Below are positions 1 to 9,823 of a stretch of 64,000 bases of DNA, one piece after another; the first letter of the stretch is position 1; each line of letters starts with the position of its first letter. The notes beneath the pieces were generated by a model, which was not told the DNA's origin, did no database searches, and saw only the letters and a program-made list of their open reading frames with translations. A program made the translations under genes and the position numbers. The stretch is from Glutamicibacter uratoxydans (GTDB taxonomy: Bacteria > Actinomycetota > Actinomycetes > Actinomycetales > Micrococcaceae), in NCBI RefSeq assembly GCF_006539925.1, contig NZ_BJNY01000001.1, positions 186,001-250,000 of the forward strand, read 5' to 3'.

Positions 1-1
1 C

Positions 2-367
2 GATGAGCATTCAGCGCCGGTCATCGAGCTGGTGCGAAACCCAGACATCTTGGCCGAACTGGTGCAGGCAAGGCGAAGCAATGAACAGCTGCCGGGCGTC
101 ATCGTGGGATTCGCCGCTGAAACCGGCGATGAGCAGGGAACCGTTCTTGAATACGGCCAGGCAAAGCTCGCGCGCAAGGGCTGTGAAATGCTCGTAGTGA
201 ACGAGGTAGGCGCCTCGCTGACCTTTGGCCAGGACACCAACACCATCCAGGTGCTCTTCGCAGACGGCAGGCCCAGCGCAACCGCCTCCGGAAGTAAAAT
301 TGACGTGGCGCGCGTCGTCATCCAAGAACTTGCGGCCGAAATAAACGGTCACACCACCGACGCATAG
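2..367 (+). CDS. coaBC: CoaBC phosphopantothenoylcysteine decarboxylase / phosphopantothenate-cysteine ligase (3' part)
   Basis: Only the last 121 codons are in the window; the reading frame is open from the left edge. These residues belong to the C-terminal CoaB (ligase) domain, which joins cysteine to 4'-phosphopantothenate in coenzyme A synthesis. Visible family signatures are NPDILAEL, VGFAAET and a KLARKG...LVVNEV segment followed by F(G)xDxN, where the nucleotide and phosphopantothenate are bound. The gene ends 80 bp before metK, a neighbour order usual in Actinobacteria. Nothing can be said about the N-terminal decarboxylase half. Confidence 0.9.
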   Translation, partial: DEHSAPVIELVRNPDILAELVQARRSNEQLPGVIVGFAAETGDEQGTVLEYGQAKLARKGCEMLVVNEVGASLTFGQDTNTIQVLFADGRPSATASGSKIDVARVVIQELAAEINGHTTDA

Positions 368-435
368 TGAGCTGCGCCACGAAGGTGCAGGTCACGAACC
401 GTCTCAAGAACTGCCAAACGGTCGTTGCGACCAGA

Positions 436-448
436 TAGAGTACTAAGG
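436..448 (+). promoter_or_regulatory. Putative -10 box of metK, leaderless arrangement
   Basis: TAGAGT at 436-441 fits the TANNNT consensus and is separated from the GTG start of metK (448) by exactly six bases, so transcription would begin at or next to the start codon. There is no convincing Shine-Dalgarno sequence. No good -35 is visible. The same arrangement recurs in front of many genes in this window. Inference from sequence only. Confidence 0.5.
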
Positions 449-1653
449 TGACTTCAACAACCCCTGAACTACGTCTTTTCACCTCGGAATCGGTTACCGA
501 GGGCCATCCAGACAAGATCTGCGACCAGATTTCGGACGCCATTCTCGATGCCATGCTGGAGCAGGATCCAGACTCCAAGGTGGCAGTGGAAACCCTGACC
601 ACCACCGGCCTGGTCCACGTCGCCGGCGAGGTGACCACCAACGGCTACGTGGAAATCCCCGAGATCGTGCGCCGCACCATCCTGGACATCGGCTACGATT
701 CCTCCGCCAACGGCTTTGACGGCGCACGCTGCGGCGTCTCGGTGTCCATCGGCCAGCAGTCTCAGGAAATCCACGACGGCGTCTTCAACTCCCTGGAGTC
801 GCGCGAAGGCACCGCGAAGGACCAGCGCGACCTGCAGGGCGCCGGCGACCAGGGCCTGATGTTCGGCTACGCCTCCAATGAGACCGCGTCGCTGATGCCG
901 ACCCCGATCTTCCTGGCGCACCGCCTCTCCGAACGCCTGACCCAGATGCGCAAGAACGGCCGCATGCCGCTGCTGCGCCCGGACGGCAAGACCCAGGTCA
1001 CCATCGGCTATGACGGCGACAAGCCGGTCTCCGTCGACACCGTCGTGGTTTCCAGCCAGCACGCCGCCGAATACGAGCTGGCGACGCTGAAGGCCGACCT
1101 GCTCGAAGAGGTCGTCACCCCGATCCTTGAACGCTCCGAACTAGATACCTCGAAGACCAAGGTCATCTTGAACCCATCGGGCCCGTTCATCATCGGCGGC
1201 CCAGTTGGCGACGCCGGCCTGACCGGGCGCAAGATCATCGTCGACACCTACGGCGGCTTCGCCCGCCACGGCGGCGGCGCCTTCTCCGGCAAGGACCCAT
1301 CGAAGGTGGACCGTTCGGCAGCCTACGCAATGCGCTGGGTGGCCAAGAACGTCGTCGCAGCTGGTTTGGCCAGCCGCGCCGAGGTGCAGGTTGCCTACGC
1401 CATCGGCGTCGCCCGCCCGGTGGGCCTGTATGTGGAGACCTTCGGCACCGAGACCGTTGACCCGGCCAAGATCACCGCCGCCATCAACGAGGTCTTCGAC
1501 CTGCGCCCGCTGGGCATCATCGAAGACCTGGACCTCAAGCGCCCAATCTACCGCAAAACTGCGGCGCACGGGCACTTCGGCCGCGAGGACAACGACTTCA
1601 CCTGGGAGAAGCTGGACCGCGTGGACGCGCTGCGCAGCTGGTTCAACGCCTAG
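448..1653 (+). CDS. metK: S-adenosylmethionine synthase MetK
   Basis: The 401-residue protein makes S-adenosylmethionine from methionine and ATP in the cytosol. It has full family length, GHPDK near residues 19-23, the GAGDQG signature at about 131-136 and the glycine-rich [16 protein letters not shown] loop near 273-288. The GTG at 448 gives the usual short N-terminus before [14 protein letters not shown] and lies six bases after a -10 like TAGAGT, so the transcript may be leaderless. priA follows 12 bp downstream, so co-transcription is likely. No SAM riboswitch is seen in the 80-bp gap after coaBC. Confidence 0.97.
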   Translation: MTSTTPELRLFTSESVTEGHPDKICDQISDAILDAMLEQDPDSKVAVETLTTTGLVHVAGEVTTNGYVEIPEIVRRTILDIGYDSSANGFDGARCGVSVSIGQQSQEIHDGVFNSLESREGTAKDQRDLQGAGDQGLMFGYASNETASLMPTPIFLAHRLSERLTQMRKNGRMPLLRPDGKTQVTIGYDGDKPVSVDTVVVSSQHAAEYELATLKADLLEEVVTPILERSELDTSKTKVILNPSGPFIIGGPVGDAGLTGRKIIVDTYGGFARHGGGAFSGKDPSKVDRSAAYAMRWVAKNVVAAGLASRAEVQVAYAIGVARPVGLYVETFGTETVDPAKITAAINEVFDLRPLGIIEDLDLKRPIYRKTAAHGHFGREDNDFTWEKLDRVDALRSWFNA

Positions 1654-1665
1654 GAACTGCTCAGC

Positions 1666-3627
1666 GTGCAGCAAGATGCCCTGATTTCAGCACCCGAGCC
1701 GGCCCGCCTCAAGCGGGTTGCCCGGGTGCTGATTGATTCTTCAGTCCCTCATCTGGACCGGCTCTTCGACTACGAGGTCCCCGCATCGATGATGGACGAT
1801 GCCGCCGTCGGCGTGCGCGTCAAGGTGCCGTTCGGCGCCCAGCAGCTGGCAGGATTCATCATCGAGCTGCTCGACGACTACCTGCCGAGCAGAAAGCTGC
1901 GCCCGCTGGGCAAAGTCGTCAGCTCCCAGGTGGTGCTGCATCCGCCGGTATACCGGGCAGCCGAGCTGGTCGCCGCACGCTATGCCGGGACCATCTGGGA
2001 CGTGGTGCGCCTGGCGGTGCCCACGCGCGCCGCCAAGGTGGAAAAGGAAGAATTGGACACCGTGCCGCCGGTGCTGCCCGAGGCGCCGAACCAGCTCTCG
2101 CACTATGAACACGGCGAACAAGTCTTGGCCGATTGGGCCGAGGGCAGGGTGCACCGCGCGGTGGCCTCCTGGGTCCCGAACTACTACGAATCCTGGCCCG
2201 GTTTCATTTCCGACGCCGCCCGGCCGGTGCTTGAACGCGGCGCAGGCGTGCTGGTGCTTGTTCCCGATGCCCGCGACCTGAACCGCCTGTGCGCGCACTT
2301 GGACGAGACATTCGGCGCTGGCAGCTATGCCAGGCTGCATGCCGAAGACGGCCCGACGCCGCGCTACCGCAACTTTCTGCGCGCCATCGGCGGACATGTG
2401 CAGCTGGTTGTTGGCACCCGCTCGGCCGCGCTGTGCCAGGTGCCGAACCTGGAATTGATGATCATCTGGCAGGATGCCGACCAGTCCCACCGCGAACAGC
2501 GCGCCCCCTACCAGCACAGCCGCGAAGTGGCGCTGCTGCGCAGCTCGAGCGAAGACTTTTCGGTGCTGTTGGCGGCCCCGTCGCGCTCCGTGGAAGCCCA
2601 GCGCCTGGTTGCCACCGGTTGGGCCACGGAGCTGAAGTTGCAGCGCTCGGCCTTGCGCGCCCACACTCCGCGGGTAGCGGCCACAACCAATGACTTCGAG
2701 CTGCAGCGCGATCCGCTCCTTGCCCGTGCCCGGATCCCGTCGCTGGCGTGGAAGGAAGCCTCCGCGGCCCTGGAAACCGGACCGGTGCTGGTCCAGGTGG
2801 CGCGCACCGGTTTCATGCCTGCGCTGGCCTGCCAGGACTGCCGGAGCCTGGCCCGCTGCGGCATCTGCCAGGGACCGCTGCAGCTGTCGGGGGCCCAAGC
2901 AGTCATCGGCTGCAAATGGTGTGGCGAGCAGTTCCACAACTACCGCTGCATGAACTGTGGATCGCCGCGCATCCGCGCTGCCAGCATCGGCGCCGAACGC
3001 ACCGCCGAGGAGCTTGGCCAGGCCTTTTCCAAGGTGCCGGTGCTCTGGTCCACCGGGGCCAAACCGATCGACGAGATTCCTGCCAAACCGGCGCTTGTCG
3101 TCGCGACTCCGGGCGTGGAGCCGGCAGTCGGCGGGGGATATGCTGCGGTTCTGCTCTTGGACGCAGACAGGATGCTGGCCCATGATTCGCTGCGCAACAC
3201 CGAGCAGACGCTGGCCCGGTGGTTCAATGCCGCCGCGATGGCCTCCAGTTCGGGCGTCGTGGTGCTCACCGGAAACCCGAGTGCCGCCGGGGCGGCGCTG
3301 GTGAGATGGGACCCTGCAGGCTTCGCCGAACGCGAGCTGGCCGATCGACGCGAGATTGGCTTGCCCCCGGCGGTGCGCTCTGCTGTCATTTCGGGCGCGG
3401 GAGCCGAACGCCTGATCGCCGCGCTGGATCCAGCCATCCGCAATCTGCTGCAGATCCATGGCCCGACGATCATCGACGGGCCGCCGCTCGAACACCGCTA
3501 CGTCCTCTTCTTCAGCTATTCGGACGGAGCGCAGGTCACCGATGCCCTGCGGGGTGCCAGGGCGCAAATGTCGGCAGCCAAGGAACCTGTGGTCAACATC
3601 GCAGTGGATCCAGACCAGGTGCTGTAG
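1666..3627 (+). CDS. priA: PriA-like primosomal protein N' with degenerate helicase motifs
   Basis: The 653-residue protein is related to the replication-restart helicase PriA. The N-terminal DNA-binding region (VLIDSSVPHLDRLFDYEVP) and the zinc-binding cysteine clusters at about residues 388-435 (CxxC pairs in QDCRSLARCGIC, CKWC and CMNC) are kept. The helicase ATP-binding motifs are not: no GxGKT Walker A is found in the expected place, and the DEEH box region reads IIWQDADQSHRE. Loss of ATPase motifs is known for actinobacterial PriA, so it probably acts as a structural primosome component rather than an ATP-driven helicase. Start GTG 12 bp after metK. Confidence 0.88.
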   Translation: MQQDALISAPEPARLKRVARVLIDSSVPHLDRLFDYEVPASMMDDAAVGVRVKVPFGAQQLAGFIIELLDDYLPSRKLRPLGKVVSSQVVLHPPVYRAAELVAARYAGTIWDVVRLAVPTRAAKVEKEELDTVPPVLPEAPNQLSHYEHGEQVLADWAEGRVHRAVASWVPNYYESWPGFISDAARPVLERGAGVLVLVPDARDLNRLCAHLDETFGAGSYARLHAEDGPTPRYRNFLRAIGGHVQLVVGTRSAALCQVPNLELMIIWQDADQSHREQRAPYQHSREVALLRSSSEDFSVLLAAPSRSVEAQRLVATGWATELKLQRSALRAHTPRVAATTNDFELQRDPLLARARIPSLAWKEASAALETGPVLVQVARTGFMPALACQDCRSLARCGICQGPLQLSGAQAVIGCKWCGEQFHNYRCMNCGSPRIRAASIGAERTAEELGQAFSKVPVLWSTGAKPIDEIPAKPALVVATPGVEPAVGGGYAAVLLLDADRMLAHDSLRNTEQTLARWFNAAAMASSSGVVVLTGNPSAAGAALVRWDPAGFAERELADRREIGLPPAVRSAVISGAGAERLIAALDPAIRNLLQIHGPTIIDGPPLEHRYVLFFSYSDGAQVTDALRGARAQMSAAKEPVVNIAVDPDQVL

Positions 3628-3714
3628 CCTAGGGCGTTTCCTTGCACGGCGCGCCAAGGGCGGTGATTCAGGCGAATCCTGGGCCCGTGGCCAAGGCGCA
3701 GAACCCGGGCGGTG

Positions 3715-4584
3715 CTAGTGCTGTTCCTCTAGGAATGCGCCCAGCTGTGCGGCGACTTGTTCTGCCTTTTCGTAGTGGATCAGGTGCCCCACGTTCTCCA
3801 GCATGACCAATCGGGCCTGGGGGAAGCTGGAGCGCAGCGCCTCCTGGGTCTGCGGGCTGCCCAGCTCGTCGTCCACTCCGCCGATCAGCAGCGTGGGAAT
3901 GGCGATCTGCGAGGAGAACTCGCCGACGGTATGGCTGATCGAGGCATCATAGGCCTGCACCAGCGTCGTTCGCGAATGGAATCCGCCAAAGTATGCACGA
4001 TGCTGGTCGCGGACATACCGGCGCATGTCCGGGTCTTTGCTCTTGGTCATCACCATGCTCATCGCGTCGGTAAAAAGCCGCGATCGCAGCGCCGGCTCGC
4101 CCACCGGGGCGGGAAGCTTCGCGCAGAGCCAGTAGTAGCAACTAGTCAGCTTCGCCAACAGCGCCTGCGAAGATTCCAGGGCCGGTTCGGAGATCGGATT
4201 GAGCAGGCTCAACGAGGCGAATGGGCGCAGCGCGGCAAGCTTGGCCGCCACAATTGACCCGAAGGAATGCCCCAGCAGATGCGTGGAAGCGCCCAAGGAC
4301 AGCTCGTCGAGCAGCATCATCAGCACCCCGGCGTAGCCGTCGACGTCATGCTCCAGCTGGGTCATCGAGCTGGAAGCGCCGAACCCCGGAAGATCCGGGA
4401 CCACGATGGTGTACCCGGGAAGCTGCTCGATGATCCGCTCCAGCCCGTGGTGGTCGCCGCGGAAACCATGCACGGCGAAGACCACTCCCGAACTCTCGCC
4501 GCCGGCCGGCAGGTAGCTGAACACCTTCAGCTCTGATCCGGCAAGCACGTGGGTGGATACGACAAGTTCGCGCGCAATGCTCAT
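3715..4584 (-). CDS. Alpha/beta hydrolase
   Basis: A 289-residue single-domain alpha/beta hydrolase. The nucleophile elbow is GHSFGS, the acid lies in LIGGVDDE, and the catalytic histidine in ENVGHLIHYEKAEQV; an oxyanion HGFRG motif sits near the N-terminus. The catalytic triad is therefore intact, but the substrate cannot be read from sequence. It starts 10 bp after the stop codon of the SorC-type regulator, so the two are probably one transcript. It is convergent with priA; the 87 bp between them show no clear terminator. Confidence 0.85.
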   Translation of the reverse strand: MSIARELVVSTHVLAGSELKVFSYLPAGGESSGVVFAVHGFRGDHHGLERIIEQLPGYTIVVPDLPGFGASSSMTQLEHDVDGYAGVLMMLLDELSLGASTHLLGHSFGSIVAAKLAALRPFASLSLLNPISEPALESSQALLAKLTSCYYWLCAKLPAPVGEPALRSRLFTDAMSMVMTKSKDPDMRRYVRDQHRAYFGGFHSRTTLVQAYDASISHTVGEFSSQIAIPTLLIGGVDDELGSPQTQEALRSSFPQARLVMLENVGHLIHYEKAEQVAAQLGAFLEEQH

Positions 4585-4594
4585 GCCTTGAATC

Positions 4595-5605
4595 CTACCC
4601 GTCCAGCAGCCTCAATGCGGTGCCCTCATCAAGCACAAGATCGGTGATCAGCCCGCCGTTCAATGCGCCGCGCAGCGCATCGAGCTTGCCTCGCCCGGAA
4701 ATGACGCAGAAGCGCTGGGGCACCTTGCGCAGCTCGTCGAGATTCGGCCCGGTGGCCCGGGCGTTGATTTCGATCTGGCTGCTGTCGCCGTGCTTGTCGA
4801 AGAATACGGTGGCAACGTCGCCGACCACGCCCATCTTCTGCAGCGCCCTAGATTCGGCGGGGGAGAGGTAGCCGCCGCGGTAGACCTGCGAGGCCACTGC
4901 GGAGCTGGCGGCCCCAAGCGAGAACACCGCCAGGTTCATCTCGTGCTGGACCTTGAGCACGCGGCGCACCGAGGTTTCCTGCCACATTGCCTCCCGTGTG
5001 CTGGCCCGGTCGAAGAATGCAGGCACCGGGAACTGCTCGGTGCGGGCGGTGAAGGCCTGGCCGAAGCGCGTGAGGATGTCGCTGGCGTAGCGCACGCCGC
5101 TGGTCACCGGGTTGGCCGCCCCGTTGAGCTGGACGATGACGGTGTCATGGGTGGGGTGCGGGCTGAGCGCGGAGGACACCGCCTGCATGGTTGAGCCCCA
5201 CGCCACGCCGACGGTCATCGACGAGGAAATAATCGTACCCAGCAGGTGCGCGGCGTGGGCCGCCACGCGGGAGAGCAGTTCGGCGTCGTCCATCTGCCCG
5301 TCGGTGGGGACCACGTGGGCGGCGATGCCGTAGTTCTCCGCCAGCTGGTTGGACAGCAGGGCCGACATGTTGGCGCTGGGGGAAATGCTGATGGACACCA
5401 TGCCGGTGCGCTTGGCATGACTGAGCAGGCGCGAGACAGTCGAGCGCGAGGTGCCCAGTTCCCGCGCGATGACCTCCATCTTCATGTCCTGCAGGTAGTA
5501 CAGCTGCGCGGCGCGCAGGGCGTCCTTCGCCTTGGGCGTGCTCTGCACGGATGTGCCAAGTAGGGGGCGCCTGTAGGGGCCGCCGGTCGGTGGTTTCGAC
5601 ATCAT
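4595..5605 (-). CDS. SorC-family transcriptional regulator (candidate glycerol regulator)
   Basis: A 336-residue regulator with an N-terminal helix-turn-helix (QDMKMEVIARELGTSRSTVS) and a long C-terminal sugar-phosphate-binding domain of the SorC/DeoR type (for example SMTVGVAWGSTMQAVSSAL and FCVISGRGKLDALRGAL). Two ATG codons are adjacent (5605 and 5602). The gene is divergent from glpD with 104 bp between them, and a TGCAC-N4-GTGCA palindrome lies in that gap, so control of glpD-glpF-glpK and of itself is a reasonable inference; the likely effector would be glycerol 3-phosphate or a related phosphorylated compound. Confidence 0.85.
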   Translation of the reverse strand: MMSKPPTGGPYRRPLLGTSVQSTPKAKDALRAAQLYYLQDMKMEVIARELGTSRSTVSRLLSHAKRTGMVSISISPSANMSALLSNQLAENYGIAAHVVPTDGQMDDAELLSRVAAHAAHLLGTIISSSMTVGVAWGSTMQAVSSALSPHPTHDTVIVQLNGAANPVTSGVRYASDILTRFGQAFTARTEQFPVPAFFDRASTREAMWQETSVRRVLKVQHEMNLAVFSLGAASSAVASQVYRGGYLSPAESRALQKMGVVGDVATVFFDKHGDSSQIEINARATGPNLDELRKVPQRFCVISGRGKLDALRGALNGGLITDLVLDEGTALRLLDG

Positions 5606-5617
5606 TCAGACCATTTC

Positions 5618-5631
5618 TGCACGTTTGTGCA
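5618..5631. promoter_or_regulatory. Palindromic candidate operator between sorC-type regulator and glpD
   Basis: TGCAC at 5618-5622 and GTGCA at 5627-5631 form a perfect inverted repeat with a four-base spacer, 12 bp upstream of the regulator start codon and about 80 bp upstream of glpD. Position and symmetry suit a regulator binding site in a divergent promoter region. Whether the SorC-type protein binds it is inference. Confidence 0.5.
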
Positions 5632-5709
5632 AATCATTTGACCGCATATCTGCGCTGAGACAACACTAACCGGTAGAACCACTCCAACGTTACAAAGGGG
5701 CAGAAAATC

Positions 5710-7386
5710 GTGACTCGGGAACAGCTGGCCAAACTGCGCGAACGACCACAGGCGCGCGTCCTCGTCGTCGGCGGAGGCATCAACGGCGTCGCAACGTTCC
5801 GCTATCTGGCAATGCAGGGGATCGACGTGGCGCTTATCGAACGCGGCGACTACTGTCAGGGCGCATCCGGTGCCAGCTCGCACATGATCCACGGCGGCAT
5901 CCGCTACCTGGAAAACGGCGAATTCCGCCTGGTCCACGAGTCGGTGCAGGAGCGCAATTCCCTGCTGGATATCGCGCCGCACTACGTCAAGCCGCTGCAG
6001 ACCACCATCCCGATCTTCTCCACCTTCTCCGGCATCCTCTCCGCGCCAATGCGCTTCTTGACCCACAAGTCGGGCAAGCCCACCGAGCGCGGCGCCGCGC
6101 TGATCAAAGCCGGCTTGATCATGTACGACGTGTTCGCCGGCGTCGGCGGACGCAACACCCCATGGCACAACTTCAAGGCAGGCAAGGCTGCGCGCAAGGA
6201 CCTGCCAGCGCTGCGCGATGACGTGAAGTACACGGCCACCTACTTCGACGCCTCCGTGCACAACCCCGAACGCCTGACCCTGGATGTCCTGCATGAGGGG
6301 CTGAAGGCCAACACTGCTGCCCGGGCCAGCAACTACGTCGAGCTGACCGGCGTCAACGGCGGCACCGCCAAGTTGCGCGATGTCCTCACCGGCGAAAGCT
6401 TCGACTTCGACGCCGACGTGATCATCAACGCCACCGGCGCCTGGGTGGACATGACCAACAAGGAGCTGGGCCGCGACACCAAGTGGACCGGCGGTACCAA
6501 GGGCTCGCACATCGTGCTCGACCACCCGGAGCTGCTGGCCGCCACCGGCGGGCGGGAGATCTTCTTCGAACACGAGGACGGCCGCATCGTATTGATCTAC
6601 CCGATGCTCGGCCGCGTGCTGGTGGGCACCACCGACCTCGAGCACGACATGCGTGAGCCTGCTGTCTGCACCGACGAAGAAGTCGACTACTTCTTCGAGC
6701 TGGTGCACCATGTCTTCCCGGGCATCCGCGTGAGCGAGGAGCAGATCGTCTACAAGTTCTCCGGCGTCCGTCCGCTGCCAAACCACGACGACACCGCTCC
6801 TGGCTTCGTCTCCCGCGACTACCAGGTCAAGGAAACCCGTCTGACCGACAAGACCACGATGCTCTCGCTGATTGGCGGCAAGTGGACCACCTTCCGCGCG
6901 CTGAGCGAGAACTTGGGCGGCAAGGCGCTGGAGTTCTTAGGCGAGCGCGAAACCGCGAGCACCGTGGGCGTAGCCATCGGTGGCGGCAAGAACTTCCCGA
7001 AGAACGAGGGCGAGCTGGCCGCCTGGTTCGCGGCCCGTGAGCACCTGGCCGGCCGTGAACGCCTGCGCGTGCTGCTTGAACGCTACGGCACCGGTGCCGA
7101 CGCCGTGCTCAAGCAGCTGGGCGAGGACGACCTGCTGGCCAGCACCACCGAACTTTCGGCGCAGGAAATCGCCTATATGGCCGCCAACGAACAGGTCGGC
7201 CGGCTAATCGACGTTTTCATCCGCCGCACCAACTTGGCCTTCCGCGGCCTGGTAACCAAAGACCTGGTCGTCGAGGTGGCTGAACACCTCGCCGGTCCAA
7301 TGGGCTGGGACAATTCCCAGACCCAAGCCGAGATCGACCATTCGATCCTGGTTCTCGCGGAAAGCCATGGAGTCACCCTGGCTTAA
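5710..7386 (+). CDS. glpD: Glycerol-3-phosphate dehydrogenase GlpD
   Basis: The 558-residue FAD-dependent enzyme oxidises glycerol 3-phosphate to dihydroxyacetone phosphate at the membrane. The N-terminal dinucleotide-binding motif is VGGGINGVATFRYLA with the acidic IERGD end, followed by the GASSHMIHGGIRYLE signature of the family; the C-terminal DAO domain includes SLIGGKWTTFR. The GTG start at 5710 is preceded by AAAGGGG about 10 bases upstream. It is the first gene of a glycerol-use cluster with glpF 63 bp and glpK about 0.8 kb downstream. Confidence 0.95.
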   Translation: MTREQLAKLRERPQARVLVVGGGINGVATFRYLAMQGIDVALIERGDYCQGASGASSHMIHGGIRYLENGEFRLVHESVQERNSLLDIAPHYVKPLQTTIPIFSTFSGILSAPMRFLTHKSGKPTERGAALIKAGLIMYDVFAGVGGRNTPWHNFKAGKAARKDLPALRDDVKYTATYFDASVHNPERLTLDVLHEGLKANTAARASNYVELTGVNGGTAKLRDVLTGESFDFDADVIINATGAWVDMTNKELGRDTKWTGGTKGSHIVLDHPELLAATGGREIFFEHEDGRIVLIYPMLGRVLVGTTDLEHDMREPAVCTDEEVDYFFELVHHVFPGIRVSEEQIVYKFSGVRPLPNHDDTAPGFVSRDYQVKETRLTDKTTMLSLIGGKWTTFRALSENLGGKALEFLGERETASTVGVAIGGGKNFPKNEGELAAWFAAREHLAGRERLRVLLERYGTGADAVLKQLGEDDLLASTTELSAQEIAYMAANEQVGRLIDVFIRRTNLAFRGLVTKDLVVEVAEHLAGPMGWDNSQTQAEIDHSILVLAESHGVTLA

Positions 7387-7449
7387 TCCCCGCACTACGG
7401 CCGGCGGCAAGTCGCCGCCGGCAGATGACGAAATCATTAGGGGTCGCTA

Positions 7450-8178
7450 TTGTCCACTCATGTGTTTCTTTCCGAACTCATCGGAACCTTTGTCCTGATC
7501 CTCATGGGCGCCGGTGTCTGCGCCAACGTCGCCATGAAAGGCACCCTCGGCAGCGCCGCCGGATGGATCTCCATCAGCTTCGGCTGGGGTCTAGCGGTAT
7601 TCTGCGGCGTCTGGGTCTCTGCTCCCTCCGGTTCGCACCTGAATCCGGCGGTCACCCTCGGGCTCATGCTCAACTCTGATGCAGCCCAGCTGGCTCCCGG
7701 CGTCGACAAGACCGCTGCCAACGCGCTGCTCTACGTCCTAGCCCAATTCATCGGCGCCTTCCTGGGAGCTGCGACCGCGTGGCTGGCCTACAAAAAGCAC
7801 TTCGACGACGAGCAGAACCACGGCACCGTACTTGGCGTCTTTTCTACCGGCCCCGCCATCCGCTCCTACGGCTGGAACCTCGTCTCCGAAATCATCGGCA
7901 CCTTCGTGCTGGTCTTCGTGATCGGCGGCTTCGGCAGCACCCCTCATCAGCTCGGCCCGCTCGCAGTCGGCCTGCTGGTGGTAGCCATCGGTCTGTCTTT
8001 GGGCGGCGCGACGGGATACGCTATCAATCCAGCCCGTGACTTGGCTCCGCGCATCGCGCACGCAGTCCTCCCCATCCCCAACAAGGGCTCCTCTGATTGG
8101 GCCTACTCTTGGGTTCCAGTTGTTGGACCACTCATCGGCGGCGCTGTGGGCGGCGTGGCCGTCGCAGGGCTGCTGTAG
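7450..8178 (+). CDS. glpF: Glycerol uptake facilitator GlpF (aquaglyceroporin)
   Basis: A 242-residue polytopic membrane channel of the MIP family. Both pore NPA boxes are present: HLNPAVTLG (NPA at residues 65-67) and INPARDLAPR (192-194). The aspartate after the second NPA-R is typical of glycerol facilitators rather than water-only aquaporins. The start is a TTG at 7450, chosen because AGGGG (7438-7442) sits seven bases upstream; a GTG in frame at 7462 would cut into the first membrane helix. It lies between glpD and glpK, supplying the kinase with glycerol. Confidence 0.93.
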   Translation: MSTHVFLSELIGTFVLILMGAGVCANVAMKGTLGSAAGWISISFGWGLAVFCGVWVSAPSGSHLNPAVTLGLMLNSDAAQLAPGVDKTAANALLYVLAQFIGAFLGAATAWLAYKKHFDDEQNHGTVLGVFSTGPAIRSYGWNLVSEIIGTFVLVFVIGGFGSTPHQLGPLAVGLLVVAIGLSLGGATGYAINPARDLAPRIAHAVLPIPNKGSSDWAYSWVPVVGPLIGGAVGGVAVAGLL

Positions 8179-8209
8179 TACCCATCGAAATAGAGAAAGT
8201 TGATTGACC

Positions 8210-9730
8210 ATGAGCAAGAAGTACGTCATCGCAATTGACCAGGGAACCACCAGTTCCCGAGCCATCGTCTTCGACCACGCCGGCGAAGTTGTTTCGGTGG
8301 GCCAGAAAGAACACGAGCAGATTTTCCCCGCCGCCGGCTGGGTGGAGCACAATCCGGAGGAAATCTGGGTCAATGTGCGCGAAGTGATCGGCACTGCGCT
8401 GTCCAAGGCGAACCTGACCCGCCACGACATCGAGGCCGTTGGCATCACCAACCAGCGCGAAACCACCGTGGTCTGGGATAAGAACACCGGCGAAGCCGTC
8501 TACAACGCGATCGTCTGGCAGGATACCCGCACCCAGGACATCGTCGACGCGCTGGCTGCCGACGGCGGCATCGAGCGCTACAAGGAAAAGGTGGGCCTGC
8601 CGCTGGCCACTTACTTTGCCGGCACCAAGATCAAGTGGATCCTGGACAACGTCGACGGCGCTCGCGAACGCGCAGAAGCTGGCGACCTGCTCTTCGGCAC
8701 CACCGACACCTGGGTGCTGTGGAACCTGACCGGCGGCCCCGAGAGCGGCGTGCACGTCACCGACGTGACCAATGCTTCGCGCACCCTGTTCATGGATTTG
8801 AAGACGCTGAGCTGGGACAAGCAGATCCTAGCCGACTTCGGCGTACCAGCGTCCATGCTGCCTGAAATCAAGTCCTCCTCCGAGGTCTACGGCACCGTCG
8901 CCTCCAACCAGCTGCTGCGCGAGGTGCCTGTTGCCGGCATCCTGGGCGACCAACAGGCCGCGACCTTCGGGCAGGCGGCGTTCACCGCAGGCACCGCAAA
9001 GAATACCTACGGCACCGGCTGCTTCCTGATCTTCAACACCGGCACCGAGATCGTGAACTCCACCAACGGGTTGATCACCACCATGGCGTACAAGCTGGGC
9101 GATGAGGCTCCGGTCTACGCACTGGAAGGCTCGATCGCCGTGGCCGGCTCGCTGGTGCAGTGGCTGCGCGACAACATCGGCATGATCGCCACCGCCCCCG
9201 AGATCGAAGAACTGGCGAACCAGGTCGAAGACAACGGTGGTGTCTACATCGTCCCTGCCTTCTCCGGCCTGTTCGCCCCGTATTGGCGTTCCGACGCCCG
9301 CGGCGCCATCGTCGGCCTGACCCGCTTTGCGAACAAGCACCACATTGCCCGGGCTGCGCTGGAATCCACCGCGTTCCAGACCCGCGAGGTGCTCGACGCA
9401 GTCAACGCTGACGCCGAAGTTCCGCTGACCGAACTGAAGGTGGACGGCGGCATGGTTGCCAACGAACAGCTCATGCAGTTCCAGGCAGACATCCTCGGCG
9501 TTCCAGTGGTCCGCCCGAAGGTCACAGAAACCACCGCCCTGGGTGCGGCCTATGCCGCGGGCTTGGCCGTCGGCTTCTGGAAGGACCTTGGCGAGCTGGA
9601 GGCCAACTGGTCCGAGGACAAGCGCTGGGTTCCTGCCATGGGCGAAGAGGAGCGTGAACGCAGCCTCCGTTTGTGGAAGAAAGCGGTCACCCGGACCTTC
9701 GATTGGGTGGACGAAGACACCAAGGCCTAG
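8210..9730 (+). CDS. glpK: Glycerol kinase GlpK
   Basis: A 506-residue FGGY-family kinase that phosphorylates glycerol to glycerol 3-phosphate. The N-terminal phosphate-binding DQGTTSSRA motif, the [12 protein letters not shown] and AIVWQDTRT substrate-site segments and the C-terminal [21 protein letters not shown] signature are intact. ATG at 8210 is preferred over the in-frame TTG at 8204 because GAGAAAG lies about ten bases upstream. It closes the glpD-glpF-glpK cluster, 31 bp after glpF, and is followed by a hairpin shared with the convergent HNH gene. Confidence 0.97.
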   Translation: MSKKYVIAIDQGTTSSRAIVFDHAGEVVSVGQKEHEQIFPAAGWVEHNPEEIWVNVREVIGTALSKANLTRHDIEAVGITNQRETTVVWDKNTGEAVYNAIVWQDTRTQDIVDALAADGGIERYKEKVGLPLATYFAGTKIKWILDNVDGARERAEAGDLLFGTTDTWVLWNLTGGPESGVHVTDVTNASRTLFMDLKTLSWDKQILADFGVPASMLPEIKSSSEVYGTVASNQLLREVPVAGILGDQQAATFGQAAFTAGTAKNTYGTGCFLIFNTGTEIVNSTNGLITTMAYKLGDEAPVYALEGSIAVAGSLVQWLRDNIGMIATAPEIEELANQVEDNGGVYIVPAFSGLFAPYWRSDARGAIVGLTRFANKHHIARAALESTAFQTREVLDAVNADAEVPLTELKVDGGMVANEQLMQFQADILGVPVVRPKVTETTALGAAYAAGLAVGFWKDLGELEANWSEDKRWVPAMGEEERERSLRLWKKAVTRTFDWVDEDTKA

Positions 9731-9764
9731 AAATTCTGCACGGGCAATTTGTCCAGCAACTGGT

Positions 9765-9786
9765 CCGGCAGCTTGATAGCTGCCGG
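9765..9786. terminator. Hairpin between convergent glpK and HNH gene
   Basis: CCGGCAGCT (9765-9773) and AGCTGCCGG (9778-9786) form a perfect nine-base-pair stem with a TGAT loop. It lies 34 bp after the glpK stop and between convergent genes. A T-rich tail is weak, so termination efficiency is uncertain. Confidence 0.55.
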
Positions 9787-9823
9787 GCCTTTGCCGTCTC
9801 CGGGCCACTTCAGGACTTTTGCA

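Noticed and set aside
1741-3657. 638-residue open frame antisense to priA, and similar long antisense frames opposite lepA, leuA, glpD and era
   Set aside because: They lie opposite conserved genes and carry no recognisable domains; long antisense frames are a by-product of GC-rich third codon positions.
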